In this document: one piece after another, positions 1 through 7,872 of the stretch
Layout of the letters: each line of letters begins with the position of its first letter
Position numbering within the stretch: position 1 is the stretch's first letter
Origin: Robiginitomaculum sp.
GTDB taxonomy: Bacteria > Pseudomonadota > Alphaproteobacteria > Caulobacterales > Maricaulaceae
Direction: 5' to 3'
Assembly: GCA_030949705.1 (NCBI GenBank)
Contig: JAUZSF010000003.1
Span: forward strand, 182,840-246,839
Length of the DNA stretch: 64,000 bases
Position numbers and translations under genes: made by a program
The notes under the pieces: generated by a model
Seen by the model: the letters and a program-made list of their open reading frames with translations, nothing else
What the model was told of the DNA's origin: nothing
Databases searched by the model: none

Positions 1-1335
1 GTCTTGTTGATGAGCGCAGCCTTTTATAATGCTTATGCGCGCCCAGCCCCTGCCGCGATCAATACCGCCCATGTGCCGGTTGAGGTCATTAAAGAAGAAC
101 CGCCATTGCCCCCCTTGCCGGATATGGCGGTTCTGGAACAAACTGTATTTGGCGAGTTGATCGAAACCCGCCTTAGTCGCGTACACAATCAGATGATCAA
201 GGTGCGCCCCGGGGCCACCTTGTCCAATTTACTGGAAAATGCCGGTGTGGATCGGGGTGAGGCGGCGCGGGCCATTACCGCCCTGTCGCGCACCTATAAC
301 CCCCGCCAGCTGCGTGCCGGGCAAATGTTGACCCTGTCGCTGGAAAGCCTGGATACCAGCGTGGCCAAAAAGGGTGTGCGGTATCATCTTGCTGGCCTGA
401 CCACCAAACCTGATGTTACCCGCACGGTCTTGCTGGAGCGCGAACACAATGGCGATTTTTCCGCCCGCGAACTGGTGATGGATCTTGAAAAGGGCGAAAC
501 GCGGGCCCGCGGCAGCATTGATTCTTCTTTATATGTGGATGGCCTGGCGGCTGGTGCCAATGATGCGGTGATTGCCGCCTTTGCCCAGCTTTATGCCTAT
601 TCGGTTGATTTTCAGCGGGGCATTCGCCCCGGCGATCGCTTTGACATGGTGTTTGAGGATTATCGCGATGACCGTGGAAATTCCATCAAGTCTGGTAATC
701 TGATTTATGCCATGCTGGCCCCGCGGGGCAAGGAAAAGGCCTTTTATCGTTTTGAAACGCCGGATGGTGAAGTGGGCTATTACAATGCCGAGGGGCAAAG
801 CGCCAAACGATTTTTGATGAAGACGCCTATTAAAGGCGCGCGTATTTCCTCTGGCTTTGGGCGGCGCATGCACCCGGTACTGGGCTATACGCGCAAGCAC
901 AAGGGCACTGATTTTGCCGCCGTAACCGGTACGCCGATCATGGCGGCAGGCAATGGCGTGATCGAGCGCGCCTCGCGCTACGGTTCCTATGGCAATTATG
1001 TGCGTATCCGCCATTCCAATGGCTATAAAACCGCCTATGCACATATGTCCAAATATGGCCGGGGTATTCGCAAGGGGCGCCGGGTCACACAGGGGCAGAT
1101 CATTGGCTATGTGGGGGCCACTGGCCGGGTAACTGGCGCCCATCTGCATTATGAAGTGCTGAAAAATGGCCGTCAGGTGAACCCGATGACTGTCAAAGTG
1201 CCCACCGGGCGCAAGCTCAAAGCCAATGAACTAAAACTGTTTGCCAAGGAAAAGGCCCGCATTGATGAGTTGATCAAAAATGCTCGTCCGGCCAAAATCG
1301 TCAACAGCCAGCTGGCCTCGGCGGGGCAGCGTTAG
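1..1335 (+). CDS. M23 family metallopeptidase (LytM/lysostaphin-like), 5' end outside the window
   Basis: This is a periplasmic peptidoglycan endopeptidase of the M23 family, which cleaves stem-peptide cross-links or regulates amidases. The frame is open to the first base of the window, so the true start and most of the membrane anchor are probably missing; TTG at 4 and ATG at 10 are only internal possibilities. About residues 60-115 form a LysM/OapA-like segment (VRPGATLSNLLENAG). The C-terminal M23 domain carries the zinc ligands: HKGTD (His299, Asp303), AYAHM (His347) and HLHYE (His380, His382), so it should be catalytically competent. Its stop overlaps the stop of the convergent downstream gene. 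The family call is firm; the substrate and whether it is an amidase activator are not known. Confidence 0.9.
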   Translation, partial: VLLMSAAFYNAYARPAPAAINTAHVPVEVIKEEPPLPPLPDMAVLEQTVFGELIETRLSRVHNQMIKVRPGATLSNLLENAGVDRGEAARAITALSRTYNPRQLRAGQMLTLSLESLDTSVAKKGVRYHLAGLTTKPDVTRTVLLEREHNGDFSARELVMDLEKGETRARGSIDSSLYVDGLAAGANDAVIAAFAQLYAYSVDFQRGIRPGDRFDMVFEDYRDDRGNSIKSGNLIYAMLAPRGKEKAFYRFETPDGEVGYYNAEGQSAKRFLMKTPIKGARISSGFGRRMHPVLGYTRKHKGTDFAAVTGTPIMAAGNGVIERASRYGSYGNYVRIRHSNGYKTAYAHMSKYGRGIRKGRRVTQGQIIGYVGATGRVTGAHLHYEVLKNGRQVNPMTVKVPTGRKLKANELKLFAKEKARIDELIKNARPAKIVNSQLASAGQR

Positions 1336-2102
1336 TTTTTGCTGGCAAATGTGCGCTTGCCCGACAGGAACCCGGCCAGGCGCAGGGAGGATGGTCGGCC
1401 GGCAAATCCTTCACTGGGAACCATGTGGATTTCCAGTACCGCATCTTCCAGCCGTAATTCCTGATGGTCTGAAGAGACCAGGCGGATCTCGTTAAGCATG
1501 GGCAGCGTGCGGCCCTTGCGGTCTGGATTGCGTTTGATCCGGTTAATGGCACTGCGGGCATTTAAGGCCGTATCCAGATAGAGCCAGGCCGTGTTTTCAT
1601 TGGCCCCACGTGCCGAGATGGTCACATCGTGATCCAGAATGGCAACCAGATCATCGGCAATATTGGACAGGGCCGGGCGCAGATCTTCCAGATGAACATT
1701 GCGCGGCCCCAACGGTGTGGCCGGTCCGGCCCGCCAGGCCGGAATGCCGTGGGAGGTCCGTTCAGGAAACAGGATGGGGCCGCCAACACGGCTCATGCGC
1801 ACCATAACCGCGCCGAGATCGTTTTTTAACATCACATCGCCGCGTGGCCCAGGCACCTGGCGCAACACAAAAATTTCCCGGGACCGCACATAGCGAAATA
1901 GCAATTGACCCTGATGGCGTTGGTCTAAAATGAAGGCTTCGTTTTTCTTGCCTACATCAAAGCGGGTGACCGGCTGTGAGTTGGCGGGCACCTGATAGGC
2001 TTCGCGCAGCACCTTGGTTACCGGTTCGGCGGCCCAGACGGGCACGATGCCCACAAGGGCACTGCCTGCAACTGTAATTATAACGCCTGCGCGTTTCATC
2101 AT
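1332..2102 (-). CDS. Exported protein of unknown function
   Basis: A 256-residue protein with a classical N-terminal signal peptide (MMKRAGVIITVAG... ending near VWAAEP), so it is probably periplasmic. The upstream ATG at 2123 would add seven residues, but AGGGAAGG just inside that extension is a good ribosome-binding site for the ATG at 2102. I see no metal-binding or catalytic motif that I recognise. The mature part is rich in short beta-like segments (FILDQRHQGQLLFRYV, VTISARGANENTAWLYLD). It overlaps the convergent M23 gene by four bases. No function is assigned. Confidence 0.65.
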   Translation of the reverse strand: MMKRAGVIITVAGSALVGIVPVWAAEPVTKVLREAYQVPANSQPVTRFDVGKKNEAFILDQRHQGQLLFRYVRSREIFVLRQVPGPRGDVMLKNDLGAVMVRMSRVGGPILFPERTSHGIPAWRAGPATPLGPRNVHLEDLRPALSNIADDLVAILDHDVTISARGANENTAWLYLDTALNARSAINRIKRNPDRKGRTLPMLNEIRLVSSDHQELRLEDAVLEIHMVPSEGFAGRPSSLRLAGFLSGKRTFASKN

Positions 2103-2172
2103 ATTCAATTGGCCTTCCCTCATGACCGATCATCATGCACCCAACTGCGGCGCTTTTGCGGCCAAATTGGAC

Positions 2173-2895
2173 CTAATACATATGCTGACCGCCATTAATA
2201 GAGAGGGTTGAGCCGGTAATAAAGCCGGCATTGTCGGAAACCAGAAAATGCACCCCGCGGGCGATTTCACTGGCCTGGCCAAGGCGGCCAACGGGAATGC
2301 CGGCAATGATCTTGTCCAACACATTTGCCGGTACGGCGGCCACCATATCGGTATCAATATAGCCCGGTGCAATGGCATTGACGGTGATGCCATGGGCCGC
2401 GCCTTCCTGGGCCAGCGCCTTGGTAAAGCCGTGAATACCGGATTTCGCAGCGGCGTAATTGACCTGGCCGTATTGCCCGGCCTGACCATTGATAGAGCCG
2501 ATATTGACGATACGGCCAAATTTGCGTTCCAGCATGCCCTTCCACACCGCGCTGGCCATATTGTAACAGCCGCCCAGATTTACATCGATAACCTTTTTCC
2601 AGGCTTCGGGGGACATGCGCTTCATGGTGCCATCCCGAGTAATGCCGGCATTATTGACCACAATGTCCACTGGGCCGTGCGCGGCCTCAATATTGGCAAT
2701 GCCGGCTGTGCAGGCCTCATAGTCGGCAACATCCCATTGATAACAAAAAATGGATCCCTCGCGGGCGCATTCATCCGCCGCGGCGCGATTGCCCGCATAG
2801 ATGGCGGCCACCCGATAGCCGGCATCGGCCAGACGCTCGCTGATGGCGCGGCCAATGCCTCTGGTGCCGCCGGTAACCACTGCCAATCTGCTCAT
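2173..2895 (-). CDS. phaB: Acetoacetyl-CoA reductase (NADPH-dependent SDR)
   Basis: It reduces acetoacetyl-CoA to (R)-3-hydroxybutyryl-CoA, the second step of polyhydroxybutyrate synthesis, in the cytoplasm. The 240-residue product has the Rossmann motif TGGTRGIG near the N-terminus, NNAG, the catalytic Ser...Tyr-Lys set in SINGQAGQYGQVNYAAAKSG, and the ending INGGQHMY typical of PhaB rather than FabG. I chose the ATG at 2895 (MSRLAVVTGG) because AGGAG lies six bases upstream; the frame stays open to 2952 and a second ATG sits at 2898. It is divergent from the phaR homologue at 3023, which supports the PHB role. No phaA or phaC is in the window. FabG is the main alternative. Confidence 0.88.
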   Translation of the reverse strand: MSRLAVVTGGTRGIGRAISERLADAGYRVAAIYAGNRAAADECAREGSIFCYQWDVADYEACTAGIANIEAAHGPVDIVVNNAGITRDGTMKRMSPEAWKKVIDVNLGGCYNMASAVWKGMLERKFGRIVNIGSINGQAGQYGQVNYAAAKSGIHGFTKALAQEGAAHGITVNAIAPGYIDTDMVAAVPANVLDKIIAGIPVGRLGQASEIARGVHFLVSDNAGFITGSTLSINGGQHMY

Positions 2896-3022
2896 CATAC
2901 TCTCCTGTAAGGGGAAATGCAGTTTGCCAAAACACGAGGCAAAAGAAAACACCCTAATTGACTTGCCGCGGCGTGCTGCACTTGCGAAACTGTTCTCTCA
3001 TTTTTGACTGCGGGGCCGCATC
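2896..3022. promoter_or_regulatory. phaB-phaR divergent intergenic region with TGC-rich stretch
   Basis: These 127 bases separate divergent phaB and phaR and must carry both promoters. A TGC-rich stretch at about 2963-2987 (GCGTGCTGCACTTGC) resembles the TGC-rich sequences reported for PhaR binding in other alphaproteobacteria. That is an analogy, not a demonstrated operator. If correct, PhaR would autoregulate and repress phaB from this segment. Confidence 0.35.
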
Positions 3023-3598
3023 ATGGCGAAATCCAAAACCAATGCGAATGATCCGGTGGTGATCAAGAAATACGCCAATCGGCGGCTGTATGATACGACA
3101 CGCAGCGCCTATATCACGCTGGATGATCTAAAGGCGCTGGTGCATGAGGGCACGGATTTTGTGGTGCAGGACGCCAAAAGTGGCGAAGATCTGACCCATA
3201 GCGTGCTGACCCAGATTATTTTTGAACAGGAGGCCCAGGGACAGCATTTGTTGCCGGTGGATTTTTTGCGCCAACTGATCCGGTTCTATGGCGACAGCAT
3301 GCAAAATATCGTGCCCGGTTTTTTGGACATGAGCATGAATTCCCTGGCGCAAAGCAAGGAACGCTTTGCCAAGCAAATGGGCAGTACGGCAACCAATCCC
3401 CTGTTTGGTCTTTTCGAGGAACAGGTACGCCAGAATATGGCCCTGTTTGAAAGTACATTAAAATCAATGTCGTCCTTTGGGACCAGCCAGCCCGAACCAA
3501 AGTCCGAACCGGCAGCCCCGGCCAAGCGCGATGATGATCTGGACGAATTGCGCGCGCAAATGGCCGCCATGCAGGAAAAGCTCGACAAGCTGGGCTGA
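3023..3598 (+). CDS. phaR: Polyhydroxyalkanoate synthesis repressor PhaR
   Basis: A DNA-binding regulator that also binds PHB granules and represses phasin and PHB genes until polymer accumulates. The 191-residue protein has the hallmark N-terminal PHB/PHA accumulation DNA-binding domain (about residues 14-75, IKKYANRRLYDTTRSAYITLDDL), then the PHB_acc region (QHLLPVDFLRQLIRFYGDSMQ), a Pro/Ala linker and a short C-terminal coiled coil (DDLDELRAQMAAMQEKLDKLG). Length and motif order match the family. It lies back to back with phaB. Confidence 0.95.
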   Translation: MAKSKTNANDPVVIKKYANRRLYDTTRSAYITLDDLKALVHEGTDFVVQDAKSGEDLTHSVLTQIIFEQEAQGQHLLPVDFLRQLIRFYGDSMQNIVPGFLDMSMNSLAQSKERFAKQMGSTATNPLFGLFEEQVRQNMALFESTLKSMSSFGTSQPEPKSEPAAPAKRDDDLDELRAQMAAMQEKLDKLG

Positions 3599-3653
3599 TC
3601 CAAACTGGCACAGGTTTGGGGGCATGCACGCATCAATGGCGCCTTATTTATGG

Positions 3654-3668
3654 TTAATGGCGTGTTAA
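3654..3668 (+). promoter_or_regulatory. Candidate CtrA-binding box (TTAA-N7-TTAA)
   Basis: The sequence TTAATGGCGTGTTAA is a perfect TTAA-N7-TTAA, the full CtrA recognition pattern of alphaproteobacteria. It lies 61 bases upstream of the small gene at 3729 and 56 bases after the phaR stop. A chance match is possible because the motif is short. Confidence 0.4.
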
Positions 3669-3728
3669 TCGCCTAGGATTGCCAAAGCGGGCCAGATTTT
3701 CCGGCGCGTCTTTTGCAATTGGTAGGGC

Positions 3729-4025
3729 ATGAGCCGTATATCCTCCATATCGACCGCCAGCCGTCCCAAAGACCGCACCACCCCTGTGCGCCCGGCGCCT
3801 CGGGCCGAAAGTACGGTTCTGGTGCCTCTGCCACGCCCCAAACGCCGGGCAGCGCACCGGGTGCAAACGGCCCAAAGTGCGGCTTATTCGGCGCACGTGC
3901 TGGCCGGTATGCCGCGCCGGGGTCTAAAGGGCGATCCGGCCGAACAGAAACGGGTTTTTGCTACGTATGCCCGGGTACAGCATGGTGTATCCCCCCTGGG
4001 CCGCCGCCTTAAAATCGTGGCCTAA
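3729..4025 (+). CDS. Small basic protein of unknown function
   Basis: A 98-residue Arg/Pro-rich protein with a disordered-looking first half (SRPKDRTTPVRPAPRAES) and a more ordered C-terminal part (AYSAHVLAGMPRRGLKGDPAEQKRVFATYARV). No transmembrane or signal segment is visible. The RRGLKG motif followed by a helical segment recalls short hypothetical proteins seen in other alphaproteobacteria, but I do not recognise a named family. It sits between phaR and a convergent membrane-protein gene whose stop overlaps its own, and a CtrA-type box lies upstream. An opposite-strand frame (3654-3896) looks like its shadow. Confidence 0.5.
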   Translation: MSRISSISTASRPKDRTTPVRPAPRAESTVLVPLPRPKRRAAHRVQTAQSAAYSAHVLAGMPRRGLKGDPAEQKRVFATYARVQHGVSPLGRRLKIVA

Positions 4026-4456
4026 TCCTCATAGTCTTCTTCATCGTCAATCAGTATCTCAGCCGGTTCGCCGGTCATCATATAGCCGGCCAGAACCTTC
4101 ATCAGGGTCATCATGGTAATGGCGAAAAACAGTGTTGAGGCAAAGGCCGGGACCAGCAAAAACTCAACCAGACAAATAATAAACAGGCCAAGTGACAAAA
4201 TGTGTGACAGCGCATTTTCGTGGCTGGTTTTGGCCACTTTCAGTAATTCCAGAAATACCATCAACAGGGCGACCATCAAGATGACATCGCCCGAAGAGAC
4301 CACCCACACCGTGCCCGAGGCCATGGGGACGGTGGTCAGCGTGCGCGCCAGCCCTGCCACCACATCTTCGGCGGCGCGGGAAAATACGCCGCCGCCCAAG
4401 GCCACCACATTGTACAGGATGACCGGGACCGACAATAACGGAAAAAGTCTCAGCAT
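4022..4456 (-). CDS. Integral membrane protein of unknown function
   Basis: A 144-residue protein with about four hydrophobic segments: FPLLSVPVILYNVVALGG, VWVVSSGDVILMVALLMVFLE, ILSLGLFIICLVEFLLVPAF and TLFFAITMMTLMKVLAGYMM. It ends in an acidic tail (EILIDDEEDYED). No active-site motif is recognised. It is a monocistronic unit convergent with the small gene at 3729. It should sit in the inner membrane with the acidic tail in the cytoplasm or periplasm. Confidence 0.65.
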   Translation of the reverse strand: MLRLFPLLSVPVILYNVVALGGGVFSRAAEDVVAGLARTLTTVPMASGTVWVVSSGDVILMVALLMVFLELLKVAKTSHENALSHILSLGLFIICLVEFLLVPAFASTLFFAITMMTLMKVLAGYMMTGEPAEILIDDEEDYED

Positions 4457-4523
4457 GTTTCCCCCATATCTGTACCCAGCTTAACCGGCAAAGATATTCT
4501 TGTCAGGGGGGCGGGGCCGATCT

Positions 4524-5252
4524 TTATGGGGCCGAGGTGCCAACGGCATAAAGGCCCAGATGGCCAGCTTTGATCAATACCTCACAATCCGACAATACCT
4601 GCAGGGTTTGGCTTTGCCCGGCGGCCAGACGCATCCAGCTGCCCACGCCATGATGGCCGTATTCATCCTTGAACGCCCCTTTGAGCACATAAATTTCCAG
4701 GCCATGCTCAAAGCGCACTGGCATGCATTGCAAACCGGCCTCCCATTGCACCAGTGAAACCTGTTCGGCCTCGCTGCGATACAGTGGCAACATACGGGTG
4801 CCGGGCCGGTTACATTGCCAGGGGGCCTTGGGGTCATGGGTGTCCACGCGTACCGTGCGGCGGTCTTTGTCGGGAAATTGCCCCAGCTTTACAAAAATCG
4901 TACAGCCCTTTTTGCTATAAGGGGCGTGGGCAGAATGGGGCGGATTGCGCCCATAGGTGCCGCGGCCATAATCCCCCGCATCATCGGAATATACCCCATC
5001 GAGCACAAAAAATTCCTCGCCACCATCATGGATATGGGCGGCAATGCGGGCTCCCGGCGCATAATGGACCAGTGAAGTGGCGCGGCAACCCTTTTCGCCG
5101 CCAATACGTTCCAGGGTTTTGCGATGCACGCCGGGGGCCGGCGACAGGGCCCAGGCCATGGCCGAGGTGTTGGCAAAGGCATTAATGCCAAGATCGGCAT
5201 GCAAATGCGCTGGTGCCTGATCGGCGGTTTCGAAGTCGCGACAAAGGGACAT
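4524..5252 (-). CDS. Cupin protein of the ChrR-like type
   Basis: A 242-residue protein containing two ChrR-type cupin repeats. The first has HIHDGGEEFFVLDG (His-x-His...Glu metal ligands) followed by YGRGTYGRNPPHSAHAPYSKKGC. The second has LQCMPVRFEHGLEIYVLKGAFKDEYGHHGVGSWMRL. ChrR cupins occur as anti-sigma C-terminal domains and as stand-alone metal-binding proteins; no anti-sigma zinc domain is seen here, so this is the stand-alone form. It is the last gene of a three-gene unit (MAPEG, SDR, cupin) facing a TetR regulator, directly abutting the SDR stop. That context suggests stress or xenobiotic response. Confidence 0.75.
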   Translation of the reverse strand: MSLCRDFETADQAPAHLHADLGINAFANTSAMAWALSPAPGVHRKTLERIGGEKGCRATSLVHYAPGARIAAHIHDGGEEFFVLDGVYSDDAGDYGRGTYGRNPPHSAHAPYSKKGCTIFVKLGQFPDKDRRTVRVDTHDPKAPWQCNRPGTRMLPLYRSEAEQVSLVQWEAGLQCMPVRFEHGLEIYVLKGAFKDEYGHHGVGSWMRLAAGQSQTLQVLSDCEVLIKAGHLGLYAVGTSAP

Positions 5253-5969
5253 TTAATATTTCTCCGATGCGGGGCGGACATCCAGCTCTTGTGTCCAGCT
5301 GGATGGGGGTTGATGTGCCAAGTTTACATAAAGGCGGGCCAGATCATCCGGGTCTATCGCATCCTCTTCGCCAAGTTTCGCCTTAACCGAGCTGGCGGAT
5401 CTGGCAATTTTCCCATCAATCAAGGTGTGCACAACATGCACGCCTTGGGGGCCGTATTCACGCGCCAGGCTTTGCACCAGCCCCCGCATGGCAAATTTAG
5501 CCGCGGCAAAGGCGGCAAAACCATTGCCGCCGCGCACCGACGCCGTGGCCCCGGTAAAGATCATACTGCCCCCTCCGGCGGCCAAGATTAATGGCAGCGC
5601 AGCTTTGGCGAATAACAGGGCGCCATAGGCCCCTGCACGCCAACAGGCTTCGAAATCCTCTGCCCGGATTTGGGCAAAGGGGGCGGCATGGAATTTTGCC
5701 ACATTATAAACGGCAATGCGTAAAGGCGGCAGTTCACGTTCGATCTGCGCAAACGCCGCCTCTACCTGGTCCTGGCTTGTCAGATCAGCAGACAGGGAAA
5801 CAAATCTGTCCAGATCATGGTTCAGCGCCTGAACCGGGGAGGATATCGGCTCTGAATGACGGCTAAGACCAGCAACCTTGTATCCATCATTTGCAAATGC
5901 GTGACACAGGCTGGACCCAAGAGCCGGGCCAACCCCGGCAATCACCGCCGTTTTTGGGGAGGAGGACAT
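5253..5969 (-). CDS. SDR-family oxidoreductase lacking the usual catalytic tyrosine
   Basis: A cytoplasmic Rossmann-fold protein of the short-chain dehydrogenase family, 238 residues. The nucleotide-binding loop is AGVGPALGSSL and the Asn motif region is YNVAKF. The YxxxK position reads FAAAKFAM, so Phe replaces the catalytic Tyr while Lys is kept. A recognisable SDR subfamily shares the GFAAFAxAK pattern, so this is probably a family trait rather than a local mutation. It lies between the MAPEG gene (three bases away) and the cupin gene. The substrate is unknown. Confidence 0.8.
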   Translation of the reverse strand: MSSSPKTAVIAGVGPALGSSLCHAFANDGYKVAGLSRHSEPISSPVQALNHDLDRFVSLSADLTSQDQVEAAFAQIERELPPLRIAVYNVAKFHAAPFAQIRAEDFEACWRAGAYGALLFAKAALPLILAAGGGSMIFTGATASVRGGNGFAAFAAAKFAMRGLVQSLAREYGPQGVHVVHTLIDGKIARSASSVKAKLGEEDAIDPDDLARLYVNLAHQPPSSWTQELDVRPASEKY

Positions 5970-5972
5970 GGG

Positions 5973-6374
5973 TTAACCCAGAAATTGCATGGCAATGGCA
6001 ACCTCAACCCCAATGGCAGCCAGGTATAAAACAGTGCGAATGACCGGCAGGCCCATTACATAAACGCTATAATGCAGGGCTCGCAGGACGAAATAATACA
6101 TTGCCAACTGGCCGGTGGCTGCCGGGTCTATGCCCGCCAGGTGCGCCACCAATACCAATATGCCAAAGGCGGCCAGATTGTCGGTGGCGTTGGTGTGGGC
6201 CTTTTGCGCCCGCTTGGCCCATTTGGGTTTGACCTGCAGGGCATGATTGCCATCCATCAGGGCCGGGATCAGGCCTTCCTGTAAAATCAGCCAGCTAATA
6301 TGCGGCACCCATAACAACATGGTCATGATCGCCGTGGCGGCCAGCCAGAAAAGGTCGGGGCTAAGGGGTTCCAT
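5973..6374 (-). CDS. MAPEG family membrane protein
   Basis: A 133-residue protein of the MAPEG type (membrane-associated proteins in eicosanoid and glutathione metabolism) with four hydrophobic helices: LFWLAATAIMTMLLWVPHI, NLAAFGILVLVAHLAG, AMYYFVLRALHYSVYVMG and IRTVLYLAAIGVEVAIAMQ. RAQKAHTNATDNLAAF matches the conserved loop after helix 1. The ATG at 6374 is preferred over GTG at 6380 because AAGGA lies seven bases upstream of it. It is the first gene of the operon facing the TetR gene. Bacterial MAPEG enzymes are often glutathione transferases, but the activity here is inferred. Confidence 0.8.
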   Translation of the reverse strand: MEPLSPDLFWLAATAIMTMLLWVPHISWLILQEGLIPALMDGNHALQVKPKWAKRAQKAHTNATDNLAAFGILVLVAHLAGIDPAATGQLAMYYFVLRALHYSVYVMGLPVIRTVLYLAAIGVEVAIAMQFLG

Positions 6375-6420
6375 GGTCACATCCTTCTCACTGGTTTGTG
6401 AAACGCGGATGCTTGCATAT

Positions 6421-6438
6421 CTATCTACTGATAGGTAG
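6421..6438. promoter_or_regulatory. Palindromic operator, probably for the adjacent TetR regulator
   Basis: CTATCTACTGATAGGTAG is an 18-base inverted repeat with half-sites CTAnCTA / TAGnTAG around a four-base centre. It lies 47 bases upstream of the MAPEG operon start and about 145 bases before the divergent TetR gene. The size and position are typical of a TetR-family operator that controls the divergent operon. Confidence 0.65.
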
Positions 6439-6582
6439 TCAAGATAATAATTGAATCCTGATGTGTGGATGGCTCCTTTTCACAGGAACGCCGGCAGGCT
6501 GGCTGGATAGGCTGGTCATTGCCGGTAGTATGGCGGTATGATCCTGTTGTCGGTTCCGTACGGGCCGTTGGAAAGACGAACG

Positions 6583-7173
6583 ATGAATGTAATGAAGCCA
6601 TTGGGGAAAACCGCCGCGGCGCTGGCCGACACTTTTACCGAACTGGTGATGGAGCGCGGCTATAATGCAGTCAGCTATGCGGACCTGGCCAAACGTCTGG
6701 ATATCCGCACCGCCAGTATTCATTATCATTTTCCTACCAAAAGTGATCTGGGGATGACGGTGTTGCGCCGATATCAGGACGAGGCGTTTAGCGCACTGGG
6801 CCCCTTGATTCCGGGGGAAGCACAAAGCTATCGCCAGGCTTTTGAAAACATGCTGATCCCGGTGCGATCGCTGGCCAAAATGGAATCCTCCAGTTGTCTG
6901 GTAGGGGTGCTGGGGGCCGAATTTGCCAGCCTGCCCGATGAGCTGAAGGGGGGGGTCAGCCAGTTTTTTGAAATGCAACAGCAATTCCTGACCCGCCTTC
7001 TGGACGAGGGGCGCAAGGCCGGCGCCTTTGCCTTTGATGGTGATGCCGAAGCCATGGCCAAAGTCATCGCCTCGACCCTGCAAGGGGCCATATTGATCAA
7101 AAAAGCCCGCGGCGATGCCACTTATATGGACAGTATTCTGGACAGCCTGAATGCTATCATCATGCCCGCCTGA
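6583..7173 (+). CDS. TetR/AcrR family transcriptional regulator
   Basis: A 196-residue regulator with an N-terminal helix-turn-helix (about residues 10-55, ELVMERGYNAVSYADLAKRLDIRTASIHYHFPTKSDL, with the diagnostic IHYHFPTK) and a ligand-binding C-terminal domain. Within the first 15 codons of the open frame no RBS is visible, and the ATG at 6583 (MNVMKPLGKTAAAL) gives the usual N-terminal spacing. It is divergent from the MAPEG-SDR-cupin unit, with a perfect operator between them, so it very likely represses that unit. The inducer is unknown. Confidence 0.88.
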   Translation: MNVMKPLGKTAAALADTFTELVMERGYNAVSYADLAKRLDIRTASIHYHFPTKSDLGMTVLRRYQDEAFSALGPLIPGEAQSYRQAFENMLIPVRSLAKMESSSCLVGVLGAEFASLPDELKGGVSQFFEMQQQFLTRLLDEGRKAGAFAFDGDAEAMAKVIASTLQGAILIKKARGDATYMDSILDSLNAIIMPA

Positions 7174-7298
7174 TTTTTCTCAAGGCTCCCAGCTTAAGGC
7201 CCGGGGCCCTGGGATTGGCATTTTTGCCCTTCATCCTTCGAGCCCTCCGGTCTTGATCCGGCAATCACAGCATGAAGCGTTCAAGTGTTGGGGTATCC

Positions 7299-7823
7299 TT
7301 AGCGGTTGCGCTGCTCGGCGCGCCACACCACCCAGGACACCACCACCGCGCCCACCATTTTACCGGCAATCGACATGATAACATTGGCCACGGTGAATGA
7401 ACCGGCGCGCAAAAAATTCGCCCCATACAGAAACGCCACACTGTCGATAGGGGCAGCAATCAGGCTGGAGATAAATACCCGGCGTGAAAGCGGCCATTTG
7501 GTGAAGGTAAAGATGGCCCAATCGACCAGTTCGGCAATGGCAAAGGCCGCGCCAGAGGCCAGTGCCAGTTGCGGCCCGGCCAGCCAGATCGTCAGGACCA
7601 GCGCCACCGCCATGGCAAAAAGCACCCGGTGACCGATTTCACGCTGGGCGAAGTCGCGCACCACCAGCACCAGGCCGGTCACCACCGTGACCGGGTTGAA
7701 CGACCAGCCCGCCATCAGCGTAAAATTGGGGGCCCATGTAAAAGACCAGTTCACCAACGGGATAATGGCGATATAAATCAGGGTCCATTTATAGGCGCCC
7801 AGGCGCGTGATAAGAGATATCAT
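7299..7823 (-). CDS. VUT family transporter (YhhQ/QueT-like membrane protein)
   Basis: A 174-residue inner-membrane protein with about six hydrophobic segments. The conserved motif VVRDFAQREIGHRVLFAM, followed by AELVDWAIFTFTKWPLSRRVFISSLIAAPIDSVAFL, is typical of the VUT/DUF165 family. Some members of that family, such as YhhQ, import queuosine precursors. ATG at 7823 is preferred to GTG at 7829 because AGGG lies a normal distance upstream. No queuosine gene is adjacent, so the substrate is a family-level inference only. Confidence 0.72.
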   Translation of the reverse strand: MISLITRLGAYKWTLIYIAIIPLVNWSFTWAPNFTLMAGWSFNPVTVVTGLVLVVRDFAQREIGHRVLFAMAVALVLTIWLAGPQLALASGAAFAIAELVDWAIFTFTKWPLSRRVFISSLIAAPIDSVAFLYGANFLRAGSFTVANVIMSIAGKMVGAVVVSWVVWRAEQRNR

Positions 7824-7872
7824 ATTCACCCTGTATGTGAGTTCAGGTCCTAAAGCGGGAAGAGCCTAGCCG

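Noticed and set aside
529..1149. Long opposite-strand frame inside the M23 gene
   Set aside because: It shadows the clear M23 coding sequence, has no family motif and no ribosome-binding site; it is a product of codon bias.
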